Source: Arsenophonus sp052174135
GTDB taxonomy: Bacteria > Pseudomonadota > Gammaproteobacteria > Enterobacterales > Enterobacteriaceae
Length of the DNA: 64,000 nucleotides
Direction: 5' to 3'
Assembly (NCBI GenBank): GCA_052174135.1
Contig: JBQMRZ010000004.1
Span: 237,118-301,117, forward strand
Part shown: positions 20,582 through 32,200 of the stretch, in pieces
How the letters are laid out: each line of letters starts with the position of its first letter
How positions within the stretch are numbered: the stretch's first letter is position 1
The notes under the pieces: model-generated
Database searches by the model: none
Told to the model about the DNA's origin: nothing
What the model saw: only the letters and a program-made list of their open reading frames with translations
Position numbers and translations under genes: made by a program

Positions 20582-20679
20582 CTTGTAATAAGGAGTGTTG
20601 AGAGGTATCTAAAATAACCCATATTTATAGCAGGATGTTGAAATTTGAGGTTAAATTAAAAATTTGAAGATCTTATACT
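20582..20679 (+). promoter_or_regulatory. rpsA 5' leader, probable autogenous control region without canonical SD
   Basis: The roughly 100 bases before rpsA are clearly less AT-rich than neighbouring non-coding DNA. They contain segments such as AATAAGGAGTG, AACCCATATTT, TTGAGGTTAAATT and TTTGAAGAT. There is no good Shine-Dalgarno at normal spacing; only GAAG about 10 bases before the ATG. In E. coli the rpsA leader is known to lack a strong SD, to fold into hairpins and to be repressed by S1 itself. Conservation here suggests that control persists. The fold itself is inferred, not computed. Confidence 0.5.
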
Positions 20680-22359
20680 ATGACAGAATCATTTGCTCAA
20701 CTCTTTGAAGAATCTTTACAGAGTATTGAGACCCGTCCAGGGGCTATTGTGCGTGGTGTTATTGTTGCTATCGACAAAGATATTGTATTAGTTGATGCTG
20801 GTCTGAAATCAGAATCAGCGATTCCAGTAGAACAATTTAAAAATGTATACGGTGAGTTAGAAATTCAGGTTAGTGATGAAATCGATGTTGCTTTAGATGC
20901 AGTAGAAGATGGTTTTGGTGAAACCATTCTATCTCGTGAAAAAGCAAAGCGTCATGAAGCTTGGTTGATGCTAGAAAAAGCTTATGAAGATATCGAAACA
21001 GTTATAGGTATTATTAATGGTAAGGTAAAAGGTGGTTTTACAGTAGAATTAAATGGTATTCGTGCGTTTTTACCTGGATCACTAGTTGATATTCGCCCAG
21101 TTCGTGATACAACTCACCTTGAAGATAAAGAACTTGAGTTTAAAGTTATCAAGCTTGATCAGAAGCGCAATAATGTTGTTGTTTCACGTCGTGCTGTTAT
21201 TGAGTCTGAAAGTAGTGCAGAACGTGATTATTTATTAGAAAACTTGCAAGAAGGAATGAAAGTTAAAGGTATTGTTAAGAATTTAACTGATTATGGTGCA
21301 TTTGTTGATCTTGGAGGTGTTGATGGGTTATTACATATTACTGATATGGCTTGGAAACGTGTTAAACATCCAAGTGAAATTGTCAATGTTGGTGATGAAA
21401 TAAATATTATAGTATTGAAGTTTGATCGTGATCGTATGCGCGTATCTTTAGGTCTCAAGCAGCTTGAAGAAGATCCATGGGCTGCTATTGCTAAACGTTA
21501 TCCAGAAGGAATTAAGTTGACAGGGCGAGTAACTAACCTTACTGATTATGGTTGTTTTGTTGAAATTGAAGAAGGTGTTGAAGGTTTGGTACACGTTTCT
21601 GAAATGGACTGGACTAATAAAAATATTCATCCATCTAAAGTTGTTAATATTAGTGATGTTGTTGAAGTTATGGTATTAGATATTGATGAAGAACGACGTC
21701 GCATATCATTAGGTTTGAAGCAATGTAAAGTAAATCCATGGCAACAATTTGCAGAAACGCATAATAAAAATGATCGCGTTGAAGGTAAAATAAAATCCAT
21801 TACTGATTTTGGTATCTTTATCGGTTTACAAGGATGTATTGATGGTTTGGTTCATCTTTCTGATATTTCTTGGAAGGTCTCAGGAGAAGAGGCTGTTCAA
21901 GAATATAAAAAAGGCGATGAAATTACTGCTGTTGTATTACAAGTTGATGCTGAACGTGAACGTATTTCTTTAGGTATTAAACAGTTAACAGAAGATCCAT
22001 TTGATAATTATCTATCTACTCATAAGAAAGGTGTTATCGTTACAGGTAAAGTGATTTTTCTTGATTCAAAAGGGGCAACGATTGAGTTAGATACTGGGAT
22101 TGAAGGTTATTTGCGTATACCTGAAATCTTACGTGATCAGATAAAAGACAAAAATATTACTAAAGTATTAAATATTGGTGACAAAGTTGAAGTTAAATAT
22201 ACTAGTGTTGATCGCAAAAATCGTATTATTATTTTGTCTTTTTGTGAAAAAGATGAAGCAGATGATAAAGATACAATTACTTCTTTAAATAAGCAAGAAG
22301 ATGCTAATTTTACAACTAGTACTATGGCTGAAGCATTCAAAGCTGCTAAAGGTGAATAA
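20680..22359 (+). CDS. rpsA: 30S ribosomal protein S1
   Basis: S1 binds and unfolds mRNA on the 30S subunit and is essential for translating leaders without strong SD sequences. The protein is 559 aa (557 in E. coli) with all six S1 OB-fold repeats. Repeats 3-6 show the typical G-V-T-D-Y-G/F-F-V pattern, for example LTDYGAFVDLGGVDGLLH, LTDYGCFVEIEEGVEGLVH and ITDFGIFIGLQGCIDGLVH. No repeat is lost, although reduced symbionts often shorten S1. Base composition is less AT-biased than most genes here, as expected for a highly expressed gene. ihfB follows after 58 bases. Confidence 0.99.
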   Translation: MTESFAQLFEESLQSIETRPGAIVRGVIVAIDKDIVLVDAGLKSESAIPVEQFKNVYGELEIQVSDEIDVALDAVEDGFGETILSREKAKRHEAWLMLEKAYEDIETVIGIINGKVKGGFTVELNGIRAFLPGSLVDIRPVRDTTHLEDKELEFKVIKLDQKRNNVVVSRRAVIESESSAERDYLLENLQEGMKVKGIVKNLTDYGAFVDLGGVDGLLHITDMAWKRVKHPSEIVNVGDEINIIVLKFDRDRMRVSLGLKQLEEDPWAAIAKRYPEGIKLTGRVTNLTDYGCFVEIEEGVEGLVHVSEMDWTNKNIHPSKVVNISDVVEVMVLDIDEERRRISLGLKQCKVNPWQQFAETHNKNDRVEGKIKSITDFGIFIGLQGCIDGLVHLSDISWKVSGEEAVQEYKKGDEITAVVLQVDAERERISLGIKQLTEDPFDNYLSTHKKGVIVTGKVIFLDSKGATIELDTGIEGYLRIPEILRDQIKDKNITKVLNIGDKVEVKYTSVDRKNRIIILSFCEKDEADDKDTITSLNKQEDANFTTSTMAEAFKAAKGE

Positions 22360-22417
22360 TTCAGTTAATCATTGGGACAAAATGCTACCTTGTAATAATA
22401 GTTTAGATGGAGATACT

Positions 22418-22702
22418 ATGACTAGATCCAAATTAATTGAAAAACTTATTAATCAATTAGCTTATATACCATCAAAATTCATTGAAAAAGCAGTGAAAGA
22501 AATACTTGATCACATGGTAATAACTCTTTCTAATGGAGAACGTATTGAAATCCGTGGATTTGGCAGTTTTTCTCTTCATTACCGTTCCTCGCGTATTGGC
22601 CGTAATCCAAAAAATGGTAATAAAGTTTATTTAAAAGGAAAACAAGTTCCTCATTTTAAGCCAGGTAAAGAATTACGTGATCGCGTTAATATTTATGCAT
22701 AA
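22418..22702 (+). CDS. ihfB: integration host factor beta subunit
   Basis: IhfB pairs with IhfA to bend DNA sharply at specific sites. I chose ATG 22418 because it gives MTRSKLIEKL and a protein of 94 aa, the enteric length, with GGAG five bases upstream. An in-frame reading from 22301 would overlap rpsA and is unlikely. The DNA-binding arm carries GFGSFSLHYR and GRNPKNGNKV with the intercalating proline, and the end is HFKPGKELRDRVNIYA. It is followed by a strong terminator hairpin. The alpha partner is not in this window. Confidence 0.97.
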   Translation: MTRSKLIEKLINQLAYIPSKFIEKAVKEILDHMVITLSNGERIEIRGFGSFSLHYRSSRIGRNPKNGNKVYLKGKQVPHFKPGKELRDRVNIYA

Positions 22703-22730
22703 AAGAATTAATAGATTTAATTTATTTATT

Positions 22731-22777
22731 CCATTAATATGGTGTCTCAATAAGACACCATATTAATGGTAATAGTT
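22731..22777 (+). terminator. intrinsic terminator of the rpsA-ihfB unit
   Basis: Bases 22731-22747 pair perfectly with 22753-22769 (17-bp stem, five-base loop). The stem carries GGTGTCT/AGACACC and is followed within a few bases by TTTTTTT. It starts 28 bases after the ihfB stop. Stem G-C pairs, a short loop and a U-tract make this the clearest terminator in the window. Confidence 0.9.
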
Positions 22778-22956
22778 TTTTTATTTTTAATAATAGTTAT
22801 TATAACAATAGTTCTCATTATAGATAATGAGTATAAATATTAATTTAAAATAAGAGAATATAATGCTAGAATTATCACCTTTAATTTTTAATATTAATTA
22901 TTTAATAAACTACTTTAATTATAATTAATTATTATATGTTATTTTTTGTTATTTAT

Positions 22957-23001
22957 ATTAATATTAAATTTATTACTAATAGTAATAAATTTAATATTAA
23001 T
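22957..23001. repeat. 21-bp-arm hairpin with AAT loop
   Basis: Bases 22957-22977 are perfectly complementary to 22981-23001. The stem is A+T apart from one G-C pair near the loop. It lies 0.25 kb after ihfB and its own terminator. Confidence 0.85.
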
Positions 23002-24944
23002 GCTTATAAAGATCTTTTTAAAAATAAAAAATATTAAGTAAATAAGAGTAATGTTATGTAGACTATATTAAACTAGGTTAGTAACTAAAGTATTAGTTTA
23101 GAATAAGATAACTTTGTTTTATAAATAAATTTTTTTAGTTAATTAAAACTTATGCATAATTTATTAAATCACGGTAATTTAATTTGTAATTTTATGATAT
23201 AAATAAATATTTATTAGAAATCTTTTTTTAAAATAATTTCATTAATTAATAAGATGATAAATAAATGTGTTAATTATGAAGTAATTTTATGCTTTAATAT
23301 TCTGAAAATATTCATTATTGGAATTAGTATTGATATAACAATTATAACAAAAAATAAATATTACGCATTTAATAACTATCTTAAATTTATATATTAGAAT
23401 AGCTTATTTATTTTTATTTATTTTGTTTAATAGAATTTAATTTTTGTTATTTCTATTTATTTAAATTAATAATATATCGTTAAAATAAGCTATATTTATT
23501 TTATCATTATACCTTTTTTTATATTTAGTAAAAATATTTACTTTATTTTATCAAATAGAGTATCATTCTAAGTATTATTTAATTTTAATACTTTAACTTC
23601 CTGTATTAATATTTATTAATAAATTTTAGTTTTTAAAATTTTTTTTTATTAAATTAATATCTTATTTTTTTTAATCAATTATAGAGATTAAGCGTATCTA
23701 GCTATATTTAATTATATAGTTAGATATTTTTAGTCATTTATAATTCAAAATGCTTATTTTAATAGTTCCAATTTAATAAATTTTACTTAAATAAATTGTT
23801 AATATTATTTTTTTTTGATTAATTTATGCTTGCGATATCAACTAAGTTTATTTATAAAAATTCCATTAATTATAGTTTTATATATTTATATTTTAAATAT
23901 GAAACATAAAGTTATCATTTGATATATTAATCACTAATAAAAACTTTATTTTAATAAATTTATCGCTAACTAATATTAATTATAGAATATTTATTTAATA
24001 CTAATTATTTTTAAATTATTAAAATTTGACTAAATGAATTATTATATAATAATGGTTATTGTTGGTTTATTTATTATTAAAAATTGATATTTTTTTTTAA
24101 AATATTAGGTGATGCTACTTATAATATAAAAATTTTTATTTTTTTTTAAATTAATCATTTTAGATATAGAATATAGATAAATAATTATTATTAAAGAACA
24201 TAAAAAATGTTTATTTATCACATTAATATTTCATTCAAAGTATTACTAGAAATACTATTTTCTTTATCTATAACAATATTTATCTTTTAATAGCTGAAAG
24301 ATTATATTTAATTATAATTTATATTAGTTATATTGATGATCTAACTAATTTGCTGTTAAACTATTATTAATTAATAATTAAAATATTTTTGATAAATTTT
24401 TTACTATATAAACATTTATTAAAAATAGCAGAAATTATACCTTAAGTATTATAAACAAATAACTCTAATCAAAAATAATCACATAATAATAAATTATTTG
24501 CAATAAAAATTAATGATAACTATCATTCAATTATTTTATGTATAGAAATTAAAAAAGATAAGAAGGAATTTATTCATTTATTAATAACAGATTTACCGAA
24601 CAATTTATTATGAATCCATTACTATGGTAACAATATTTAGTCAAAACTGATTTTATTCAAGCAATTAAATTATAATATTTATTTATTTACGTTGTTTTAT
24701 AGCTACGTAATGAATACTCACTTTCTGATAAAATATATAATTGATAGGTTAATTTTAATGTAAATTAGTTAATTATAATAAAATTAAGATAGATTATAGC
24801 GTAATTCTGTTTTAATTTTTATTAAAATAATAAGTTATAGATAAGAGGTTTATTCTTTTTTGTATCACCACCAGTTTGTTATTTAGATATTTCCTTAGTA
24901 AAATAAATAGTTTATTTTCATCGGTATTTAACAAGATAATGATA

Positions 24945-26690
24945 ATGAATGATAAAGATCTATCTACATGGCAAACATTTCGCCGACTATGGCCAATGAT
25001 TTTACCATTTAAATTAGGATTAAGTGTAGCTGCTGTTGCATTAATTATTAACGCTACAGCTGATGCATTCATGATCTCATTATTAAAACCTTTGCTTGAT
25101 GAAGGTTTCGGTAAAACTGAAAATAGTACATTAAAATGTTTACCTATCGCTATACTTGGATTAATGTTAATAAGAGGAATATCGAGTTTTATTTCTAATT
25201 ATTGCATTGCATGGGTTTCTGGTAAAGTAGTAATGAATATGCGTAGACGTTTATTTAGTCATATGATGGGGATGCCTGTTGCTTTTTTTGACAAACAATC
25301 AACAGGAACCTTACTTTCTCGTATTACTTATGACTCAGAACAAGTCGCCTCATCTTCATCTAGTGCTTTAATTACTATTGTTAGAGAGAGCGCTTATATT
25401 ATAGGTTTATTTGGGCTTATGTTTTATTATAGTTGGCAACTTTCACTTATATTAATTGTAATCGCACCTATTGTTGCGTTAACTATACGCTCAGTTTCCA
25501 AACACTTTAGGAGTATTAGTAAAAGCATGCAAACTGGTATGGGACAAGTAACAGCTAGTGCGGAACAGATGTTAAAGGGTCATAAGGAAGTTTTAATTTT
25601 TGGAGGTCAAAAAGTTGAAACTGAGCGTTTTAGTAAAGTAAGTAATCATATGCGGCGACAGACAATGAAAATGGTAACAGCATCTTCGATTTCTGATCCA
25701 ATTATTCAATTGATCGCATCTTTAGCATTAGCATTTACGCTTTATATCGCAAGTTTTCCTGAAGTTATGCAAACATTGACAGTAGGAACTATTGGTGTTG
25801 TTTTTTCATCCATGTTTGCATTAATGCGCCCTTTAAAATCATTAACAAATGTTAATGCACAATTTCAGCGAGGTATGGCTGCGTGTCAAACATTGTTTAC
25901 AATTCTAGATATGGAGAAGGAAAAAGATGAAGGTAAATTAACATTAAAAAAAGCTAAAGGTAAAATAGAATTTAAAGATGTTACCTTTAAATATCCAACA
26001 AAAGAGCATCCTGCATTACATAATATTTGTTTTAAAATTCCTGCTGGAAAATCAATTGCTTTAGTTGGACGATCAGGTTCAGGAAAATCAACTATTGCAA
26101 ATTTAATTACACGTTTTTATGAAATTAACAAAGGACAAATATTACTTGATGATCGTGATTTACGTGAATATACTTTAACATCTTTACGTAGCCAAATTGC
26201 TCTTGTTTCTCAACATGTTTATCTTTTTAATGATACTATTGCAAATAATATTGCTTATGCAACAACCGATGGTCGTTTTAGGCGAAAAGCAACTGAAAAA
26301 GCTGCTAAAATGGCTTATGCGATGGATTTTATTCAAAAATTAGATAATGGATTAGATACTATTATTGGTGAAAATGGCGTGATGCTTTCTGGAGGACAAC
26401 GCCAGCGAATTGCCATCGCACGTGCTTTATTATATAACTCATCTATATTAATTCTTGATGAAGCTACATCTGCACTTGATACTGAATCAGAGAGAGCTAT
26501 TCAAGCAGCATTAGATGAATTACAAAAAAATCGAACTTCTATTATTATTGCTCATCGTCTTTCAACAATAGAGAATGCAGATGAAATTTTGTTTATTCAA
26601 GATGGTAAAATTATTGAACGAGGAGACCATCAAACTTTACTTAAGTTTGATGGGGCGTACGCTCAGCTTTATAGTATGCAATTTAAATAA
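24945..26690 (+). CDS. msbA: lipid A export ATP-binding/permease protein MsbA
   Basis: MsbA flips lipid A-core across the inner membrane. Taking the ATG at 24945 gives MNDKDLSTWQTFRRLW, matching the enteric start and a length of 581 aa (582 in E. coli). ATG 24939, two codons upstream, is equally possible, and a frame open to 24876 would add a non-homologous extension. The transmembrane half contains GMPVAFFDKQSTGTLLSRITYDSEQV. The ATPase half has Walker A GRSGSGKST (about 376), signature LSGGQRQR and Walker B ILILDEATSALD. lpxK overlaps its stop in TAATG, indicating translational coupling. Confidence 0.97.
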   Translation: MNDKDLSTWQTFRRLWPMILPFKLGLSVAAVALIINATADAFMISLLKPLLDEGFGKTENSTLKCLPIAILGLMLIRGISSFISNYCIAWVSGKVVMNMRRRLFSHMMGMPVAFFDKQSTGTLLSRITYDSEQVASSSSSALITIVRESAYIIGLFGLMFYYSWQLSLILIVIAPIVALTIRSVSKHFRSISKSMQTGMGQVTASAEQMLKGHKEVLIFGGQKVETERFSKVSNHMRRQTMKMVTASSISDPIIQLIASLALAFTLYIASFPEVMQTLTVGTIGVVFSSMFALMRPLKSLTNVNAQFQRGMAACQTLFTILDMEKEKDEGKLTLKKAKGKIEFKDVTFKYPTKEHPALHNICFKIPAGKSIALVGRSGSGKSTIANLITRFYEINKGQILLDDRDLREYTLTSLRSQIALVSQHVYLFNDTIANNIAYATTDGRFRRKATEKAAKMAYAMDFIQKLDNGLDTIIGENGVMLSGGQRQRIAIARALLYNSSILILDEATSALDTESERAIQAALDELQKNRTSIIIAHRLSTIENADEILFIQDGKIIERGDHQTLLKFDGAYAQLYSMQFK

Positions 26691-27682
26691 TGATTGAAAA
26701 AATATGGTTAGGTTATTCATGTCTATATCTTTTCCTTTTACCATTATCGATATTTTATGGTATAGTTGTTGGATTAAGACGACTTTGTTATAATTTAGAA
26801 ATCTTTTCTAGTTGGAAGTCACCAATACCCGTTGTTGTTGTGGGTAATTTAACTGTTGGTGGTAATGGTAAAACACCAGTTGTTATTTGGTTGGTTGAAC
26901 AACTCTTATTAAGAGGTTATCGTGTTGGTGTTGTATCCCGTGGTTATGGTGGTAAAGCGACTTCTTATCCGTTACTAGTAGATAAAAATATATCAATAAA
27001 TGAAAGTGGTGATGAACCTGCTTTAATTTATCATCGAACTGGAGTACCGATAGCAGTTGCTCCTAAACGAGTAGAAGCAGTTAAAATGCTTCTCAAACAA
27101 AAAAAATTAAATATTATTATTACTGATGATGGTCTTCAGCATTACATCCTTCAAAGGGATTTTGAGATTATTGTTATTGATGGTATCTTACGTTTTGGTA
27201 ATGGTTGGTTATTACCTGCTGGTCCCTTACGTGAATGTAAATATCGTTTAAATACTGTTAATATTATTATTACCAATGGCGGTATAGCTGAGTATGGTGA
27301 AATTGGTATGCAGTTAATCGGTGATATTGCCATAAATATGTTAACTGGTGAAAAAAGATTTGTTTGTGAATTAAAACAAATTGTTGCAATTGCAGGGATT
27401 GCACATCCATTACGTTTTTTTTCAAGTCTTGAGCAAAAAGGAATTTTCTTAACTTCAACACATGCTTTTTCTGATCATCAACATTATAAGCTTTCTAAAT
27501 TAAAAAATTTAGTGACTGATCATGAATCATTATTAATGACTGAAAAAGATGCAATAAAATGTTTTCATTTTGCTCAATCAAACTGGTGGTATTTACCAAT
27601 AAACGCTAATTTTTCAAAGTTAGATACAGAAAAAATACTTTCAGCTATTACTGGATTAATAAAATTTAATAAAAAAACTTAA
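26690..27682 (+). CDS. lpxK: tetraacyldisaccharide 4'-kinase
   Basis: LpxK phosphorylates the 4' position of the lipid A precursor at the inner membrane. It is 330 aa (328 in E. coli). An N-terminal hydrophobic segment (about 10-30) anchors it, and a P-loop-like GNLTVGGNGKTP lies at 52-63. VSRGYGGKA, ITDDGLQHY, LPAGPLRE and MTEKDAIKC are also intact. It overlaps msbA by one base, as in the enteric msbA-lpxK operon. Together with msbA and kdsB it shows that lipid A and Kdo steps are retained. Confidence 0.98.
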   Translation: MIEKIWLGYSCLYLFLLPLSIFYGIVVGLRRLCYNLEIFSSWKSPIPVVVVGNLTVGGNGKTPVVIWLVEQLLLRGYRVGVVSRGYGGKATSYPLLVDKNISINESGDEPALIYHRTGVPIAVAPKRVEAVKMLLKQKKLNIIITDDGLQHYILQRDFEIIVIDGILRFGNGWLLPAGPLRECKYRLNTVNIIITNGGIAEYGEIGMQLIGDIAINMLTGEKRFVCELKQIVAIAGIAHPLRFFSSLEQKGIFLTSTHAFSDHQHYKLSKLKNLVTDHESLLMTEKDAIKCFHFAQSNWWYLPINANFSKLDTEKILSAITGLIKFNKKT

Positions 27683-28326
27683 AATAAAGAAAATTTAATT
27701 AAAAATCTAAAAAATATCTTAAATGATATTGTATATTAATTATTATGGATTTTGTTTAATGGATTTTAATAATTAAAAATTTAATTTTTTCAAAATTACT
27801 TGATATTTAAATAAATTCTAGATAATATAATTAATATCATTAATTATAGACTTTTAATGTGAAATATACTTCCATTAAATTAATTATATTAAAAAAATAG
27901 TTTTTCTTGAAGATCAAATAAAATATGAAGAGTAAAGAAAAGAATTCTCACCTATTAATTTAAAAATTTTTTAAAATTAAAAATATAAATAAGTATATAA
28001 AATAACTTTATATGAACTAGTTATCATTTTTTTATCTTTTTGATAAATAATAAATAATATATTTATATTGATTATCAAATATTTTGCAAATAACAATAAA
28101 TAAATAATTAAAAAATAATATAATATTGAATTTTAAACTTAATGTTTAAATTAATATTATTTAATCACTAGTTTTTATTATTTAAATATTTTAAGATCTA
28201 CTTTTTAGGTGTTGTTGTGATTTAGTAGATTTTTGATAAATATGTTTTATAGCGGATATTAAATTAACGATAATAGATATTTATGTTATTCTACTTGAAT
28301 TATAAACTACTTTTAATGAGAAAAAT
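27683..28326. other. 640-bp gene-free stretch between lpxK and ycaR
   Basis: ycaQ occupies this place in E. coli; nothing of it can be read here. The DNA is AT-rich with frequent stops in every frame. A promoter for ycaR-kdsB probably lies near the right end, but no box stands out. Confidence 0.7.
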
Positions 28327-28506
28327 ATGGATTATCGTTTACTTGATATTATTGCTTGTCCTATTTGTCATGGAAAACTTATTTTTGATAAACAAAATTT
28401 AGAACTTATTTGTAAATTTGATCATATTGCTTATCCAGTTCGTAATAACATACCTGTATTATTAAGAGAAGAAGCTCGACAGTTCCCCTTAAATGAAGAA
28501 AAATAA
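28327..28506 (+). CDS. ycaR: Trm112-like/UPF0434 protein YcaR
   Basis: This 59-aa protein reads MDYRLLDIIACPICHGKL at its start and ends LREEARQFPLNEEK. That matches the small YcaR family (about 60 aa), which lies directly before kdsB in enterics. Family members are Trm112-like with a CPxC zinc site. Here CPIC is present at 11-14, while the distal cysteine pair is reduced to a single Cys (LICKFD), as is common in YcaR. The function is not established. The stop is one base before the kdsB start I prefer, so the two are co-translated. Confidence 0.92.
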   Translation: MDYRLLDIIACPICHGKLIFDKQNLELICKFDHIAYPVRNNIPVLLREEARQFPLNEEK

Positions 28507-28507
28507 T

Positions 28508-29263
28508 ATGTTTACAGTAATCATTCCTGCTCGTTTTACTTCTAAACGTTTACTTGGTAAACCATTAGTTGATATTCATGGAAAACCTATGATTATTAGA
28601 GTGATGGAAAAAGCAATAATGTCCGGTGCAACGCGCGTTATTGTTGCTACCGACCATCAGGCAATATTTGATACAGTAAAAGCGGCTAATGGTGAAGTAT
28701 ATATGACTAGTGTTGATCATAAATCAGGCACTGAACGATTAGCAGAGCTTATTGAAAAATATAAATTTCCTGATGAAGAAATTATTATCAATGTTCAAGG
28801 TGATGAACCTTTAATTCCACCAGAAATAATTAATCAATTAGCTAATAATCTTTCATTAAATAACGTTAATATGGCGACATTAGCTACTCCTATAAATAGT
28901 CAAAATGAAGTATTTAATCCAAATATTGTAAAAGTAGTGATAGATAAACAGAGTAATGCTTTATATTTTTCTAGGGCTTCTATTCCATGGGAACGTGATC
29001 GATTTTTAATAACTAAAACAGAAATTTTGAAATATTTTTTACGTCATATAGGTATTTATGCTTATCGTGCTCATTTTATTCGTCGTTATATTCAATGGTC
29101 AATAAGTCCATTAGAAAAGATAGAAATGCTTGAGCAGTTGCGCGTACTATGGCACGGCGAAAAAATTCATGTTGCTTTAGCGCTCAAAACACCAGGATTA
29201 GGAGTGGATAATCAACAGGATCTTAATGTAATTCGTAGTAATATCTTAGCTGATAAAAATTAA
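28508..29263 (+). CDS. kdsB: 3-deoxy-manno-octulosonate cytidylyltransferase (CMP-Kdo synthetase)
   Basis: KdsB activates Kdo with CTP for addition to lipid A. The ATG at 28508 gives MFTVIIPARFTSKRLLGKPL and 251 aa (248 in E. coli). An in-frame ATG at 28493 would overlap ycaR by 14 bases and add five residues not found in relatives. The nucleotide-binding PARxxSxRLPGKPL motif is present with Leu for the usual Pro. Also readable are GTERLAE, NVQGDEPLIPP, YFSRASIPWERDR and the C-terminal VDNQQDL. No terminator is obvious after it. Confidence 0.96.
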   Translation: MFTVIIPARFTSKRLLGKPLVDIHGKPMIIRVMEKAIMSGATRVIVATDHQAIFDTVKAANGEVYMTSVDHKSGTERLAELIEKYKFPDEEIIINVQGDEPLIPPEIINQLANNLSLNNVNMATLATPINSQNEVFNPNIVKVVIDKQSNALYFSRASIPWERDRFLITKTEILKYFLRHIGIYAYRAHFIRRYIQWSISPLEKIEMLEQLRVLWHGEKIHVALALKTPGLGVDNQQDLNVIRSNILADKN

Positions 29264-32200
29264 AATTATATTATTTTTTTAAAAAAAATTGCTCTATTAG
29301 ATAGAATCGAGTATTAGAGATTAAATATTATCAACGTTATTGATAGATATAATAAGCAAACAAATTCATACTAATTACATTTAAATATCAAAAAAATAAA
29401 TTGATAAGAAAATTTCTTGAAAAATTACAATGTTAAAGTTATGATAAATTGATTTATATATAAAATAATTATTTTGTATATTTTAAAAATAAAGAATTTT
29501 TTAATATGTACTATATAGTTACTTAAAATCGCTGATAAAAGTTGACCAAAATGATTTTATTTTAAAAATATTTTTTATTTTTTTTTTTAATTTAGTGAAA
29601 GTTGTTTTTTAATATTCTTAACTTTAATTTTAACTTTATTTCTACCTTAATTTTATTTATTATATTACGATCATTATCGTAACTAAAGTTACTTTAATAT
29701 TCAGATATTAAAAATAAAAGAAATACATTTTCATCATATAAGCAAATTATTATAAATAAGAATAATGTTTATTTTTTATTTTAGGATTATAGGTAATTTT
29801 TTATTATTTAAATGCATGGAATATATTAATGTCTATTAAGTTATTTTAATAATATAAAATTCATAGTACTCTTTAATTTTAAATTCTTTTATAGAAAAAA
29901 TTTATCTAAAATAGATATGAGTTTAATAACAAACCTATTTAATTAAATTAAAAAAATAATATTTATCGTTGTTTTTAGTAATTAATTATTAAAATTGTAT
30001 TTTTAAAATAAATAATTTTATATCATATTGCAATCTTAATGACATTACAGATAAGTTTGTAAACATAAAAAATATTGTGTAGATATAACTAAATAAAAAA
30101 ATGTTTAGCTATTATTTAGTGAAATTTAACTTTTATTTAAGTTATTATTCAGTAGTATGTTAAAGATATTTAATATGAAAATATGAAGAATGTTTTTAAG
30201 ACAATTTACTTTATAGGATATTAAATTATTGTTCATTATATTTAGAAAAATGGTTAAATTTTTCATATTTCATTCAAGAGATATTGTTTAATATTTAATA
30301 AAAAAATAGAATGTTAATGTAGTCTTGTCTAACATAATTATTAAATAAATCAATAAAGAAGAAATCTGTAATCAATAATTTTATCAAATGTAATTAATAG
30401 AGATGATGAATTTTTATCATTTTTTATAATTTTAATGAGTTAATAATGAATATTAAATTAGATATTTTTATGTGGCAAAACTTAACATCTAATATTGTAG
30501 TAAATATTTAATTTTCTTTGTTATATTTACATATGTAATCGTAATTACAGTTTAATTAATTAAATTTTGAAAAATTATTAGAAAAAAATAGAAAATAAAA
30601 TTTTATTGATATTATTATTTTTCTATAAAAATATTTAGAAAAAGATTCAATGGTATTGATATTATTATTAAGTATGATTAATGGATATAAAATAATATAA
30701 ATAGAGAATTTATATATTTAAAAATCAAAGTTAGTATTTTTATGTTTGTTAAAAATAAAATATACACTTAATCTTTATTTAAAATTAAATGATTTTTAAT
30801 TAAATATAAAAATAATTATATTATTATGCGTAATGTTTTCAATTAGATAATTAAGTTAAATATAAATAGAATTATTTTTTCATGCACTCATATTAGGTGA
30901 GTATTAATTAATAATTATTGAGTAAAGATACAGATATTTGTTGTTTATAAAAGTTTAAAAATTAAGTTAAAGAATTTTATAAAAACTTAGTTATTTTTTT
31001 AAATTTAAAAAATTAATTTAATGTAATTTATTTTACATTTGTATTAGTAATCTTAATGATCATTTATTTATAAGCATTTTAAATAGAAATAATTATTTTA
31101 TACTCTTTATAAAATTTAACTGATCTACGGATCGTAATGGTTTTATTTATAGTAAATACTATACTATTATTATTATTTAATTTTATTTTTTTTAAAAAAA
31201 AAATCTTCTTTATATCTGTTTAGTTTATTTCTTTTAAATTAAGATATTATACAATATAAAAATATTTTAAAAAATTTAATTATATAAATTAATGTAAGTA
31301 AATTTTTTAAATTTTTAATTTGCGTTCGATATATAAGATAATTGAAATATTTAGTTATAAAATAAAATATTTAATAAAAGTTTAAAATTTCTCTTAAATA
31401 TGCATTATATCTGGATATAATTTATTTTTATAAAATAATAGTTAAGTTTTATAATAATTAAATTTATCTTTTGTTTTATTGTTAATCCATTTAATAATAT
31501 TAATCTATATTAACAAATAACAATGATCATGAAAGCAATAAAGATAAAAATAGAAAATTAATAATTATATTAGAATAATATAATATTTCATTACTTATAA
31601 TAATAAATTGGAACGGTTTTTATAAAAAAAATAATTTACCTATGTTATTTATAAAATTCCATTAGCACTTATTATAACTATAATCATTAAACTAATTTCA
31701 TTATGTTTTACAATAGATAGAAATAAATAATTTTGTATAATTCAATGGAATACATGATAAAAGTTTGATATGAAATTTTCTTAATAATTTTAAAAAAATA
31801 ATTAACTTAAATTTTAGTAATATATTTTTAATCTTTTAAAAAAAAATAAACAAGATCAAAAATATGATCATTATATTTAAATAGTTAAAAAGATCACATC
31901 AATTTTTTACGATAAATAATATAAATAATTCAATTTATAATTAAATGATATGATTAACTATTTTTTTATTTAATTTAATTATAAAATAATTAAATCTTTC
32001 AAATAAAAAGAATAATTCTTATCTGTTAGTTAAAGTTTTTATACAAAATAATTGTATTACTATTATATGTTAATTATTATGTAATCATTGTATTTAAAAA
32101 AATAGAGAATAAGCTTTTAGAACAATTCTAAAGTATAAAATAATTTTATATAAAAAAACTAATTATTGAAATAATTTAAAGTTATTTAACATAATTTAAG

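Larger units (their letters stand above)
22703..24938. other. 2.2-kb gene-free AT-rich stretch between ihfB and msbA
   Basis: In enterics this position holds ycaI (ComEC-like), of which I see no recognisable trace. After the ihfB terminator the stretch holds a 21-bp-arm hairpin (22957-23001) and a weaker stem at 23695-23726. Short ATG frames here are no better than chance in such AT-rich DNA. Confidence 0.75.

Noticed and set aside
22863..22928. Short frame starting MLEL after ihfB, resembling the start of LapB, which follows ihfB in some other gammaproteobacteria
   Set aside because: Only the first four residues match and the frame ends after 21 codons. E. coli-type order has ycaI here.
24876..24944. 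Upstream in-frame extension of msbA
   Set aside because: The extra 23 residues have no counterpart in enteric MsbA, and ATG 24945 or 24939 gives the conserved amino terminus.
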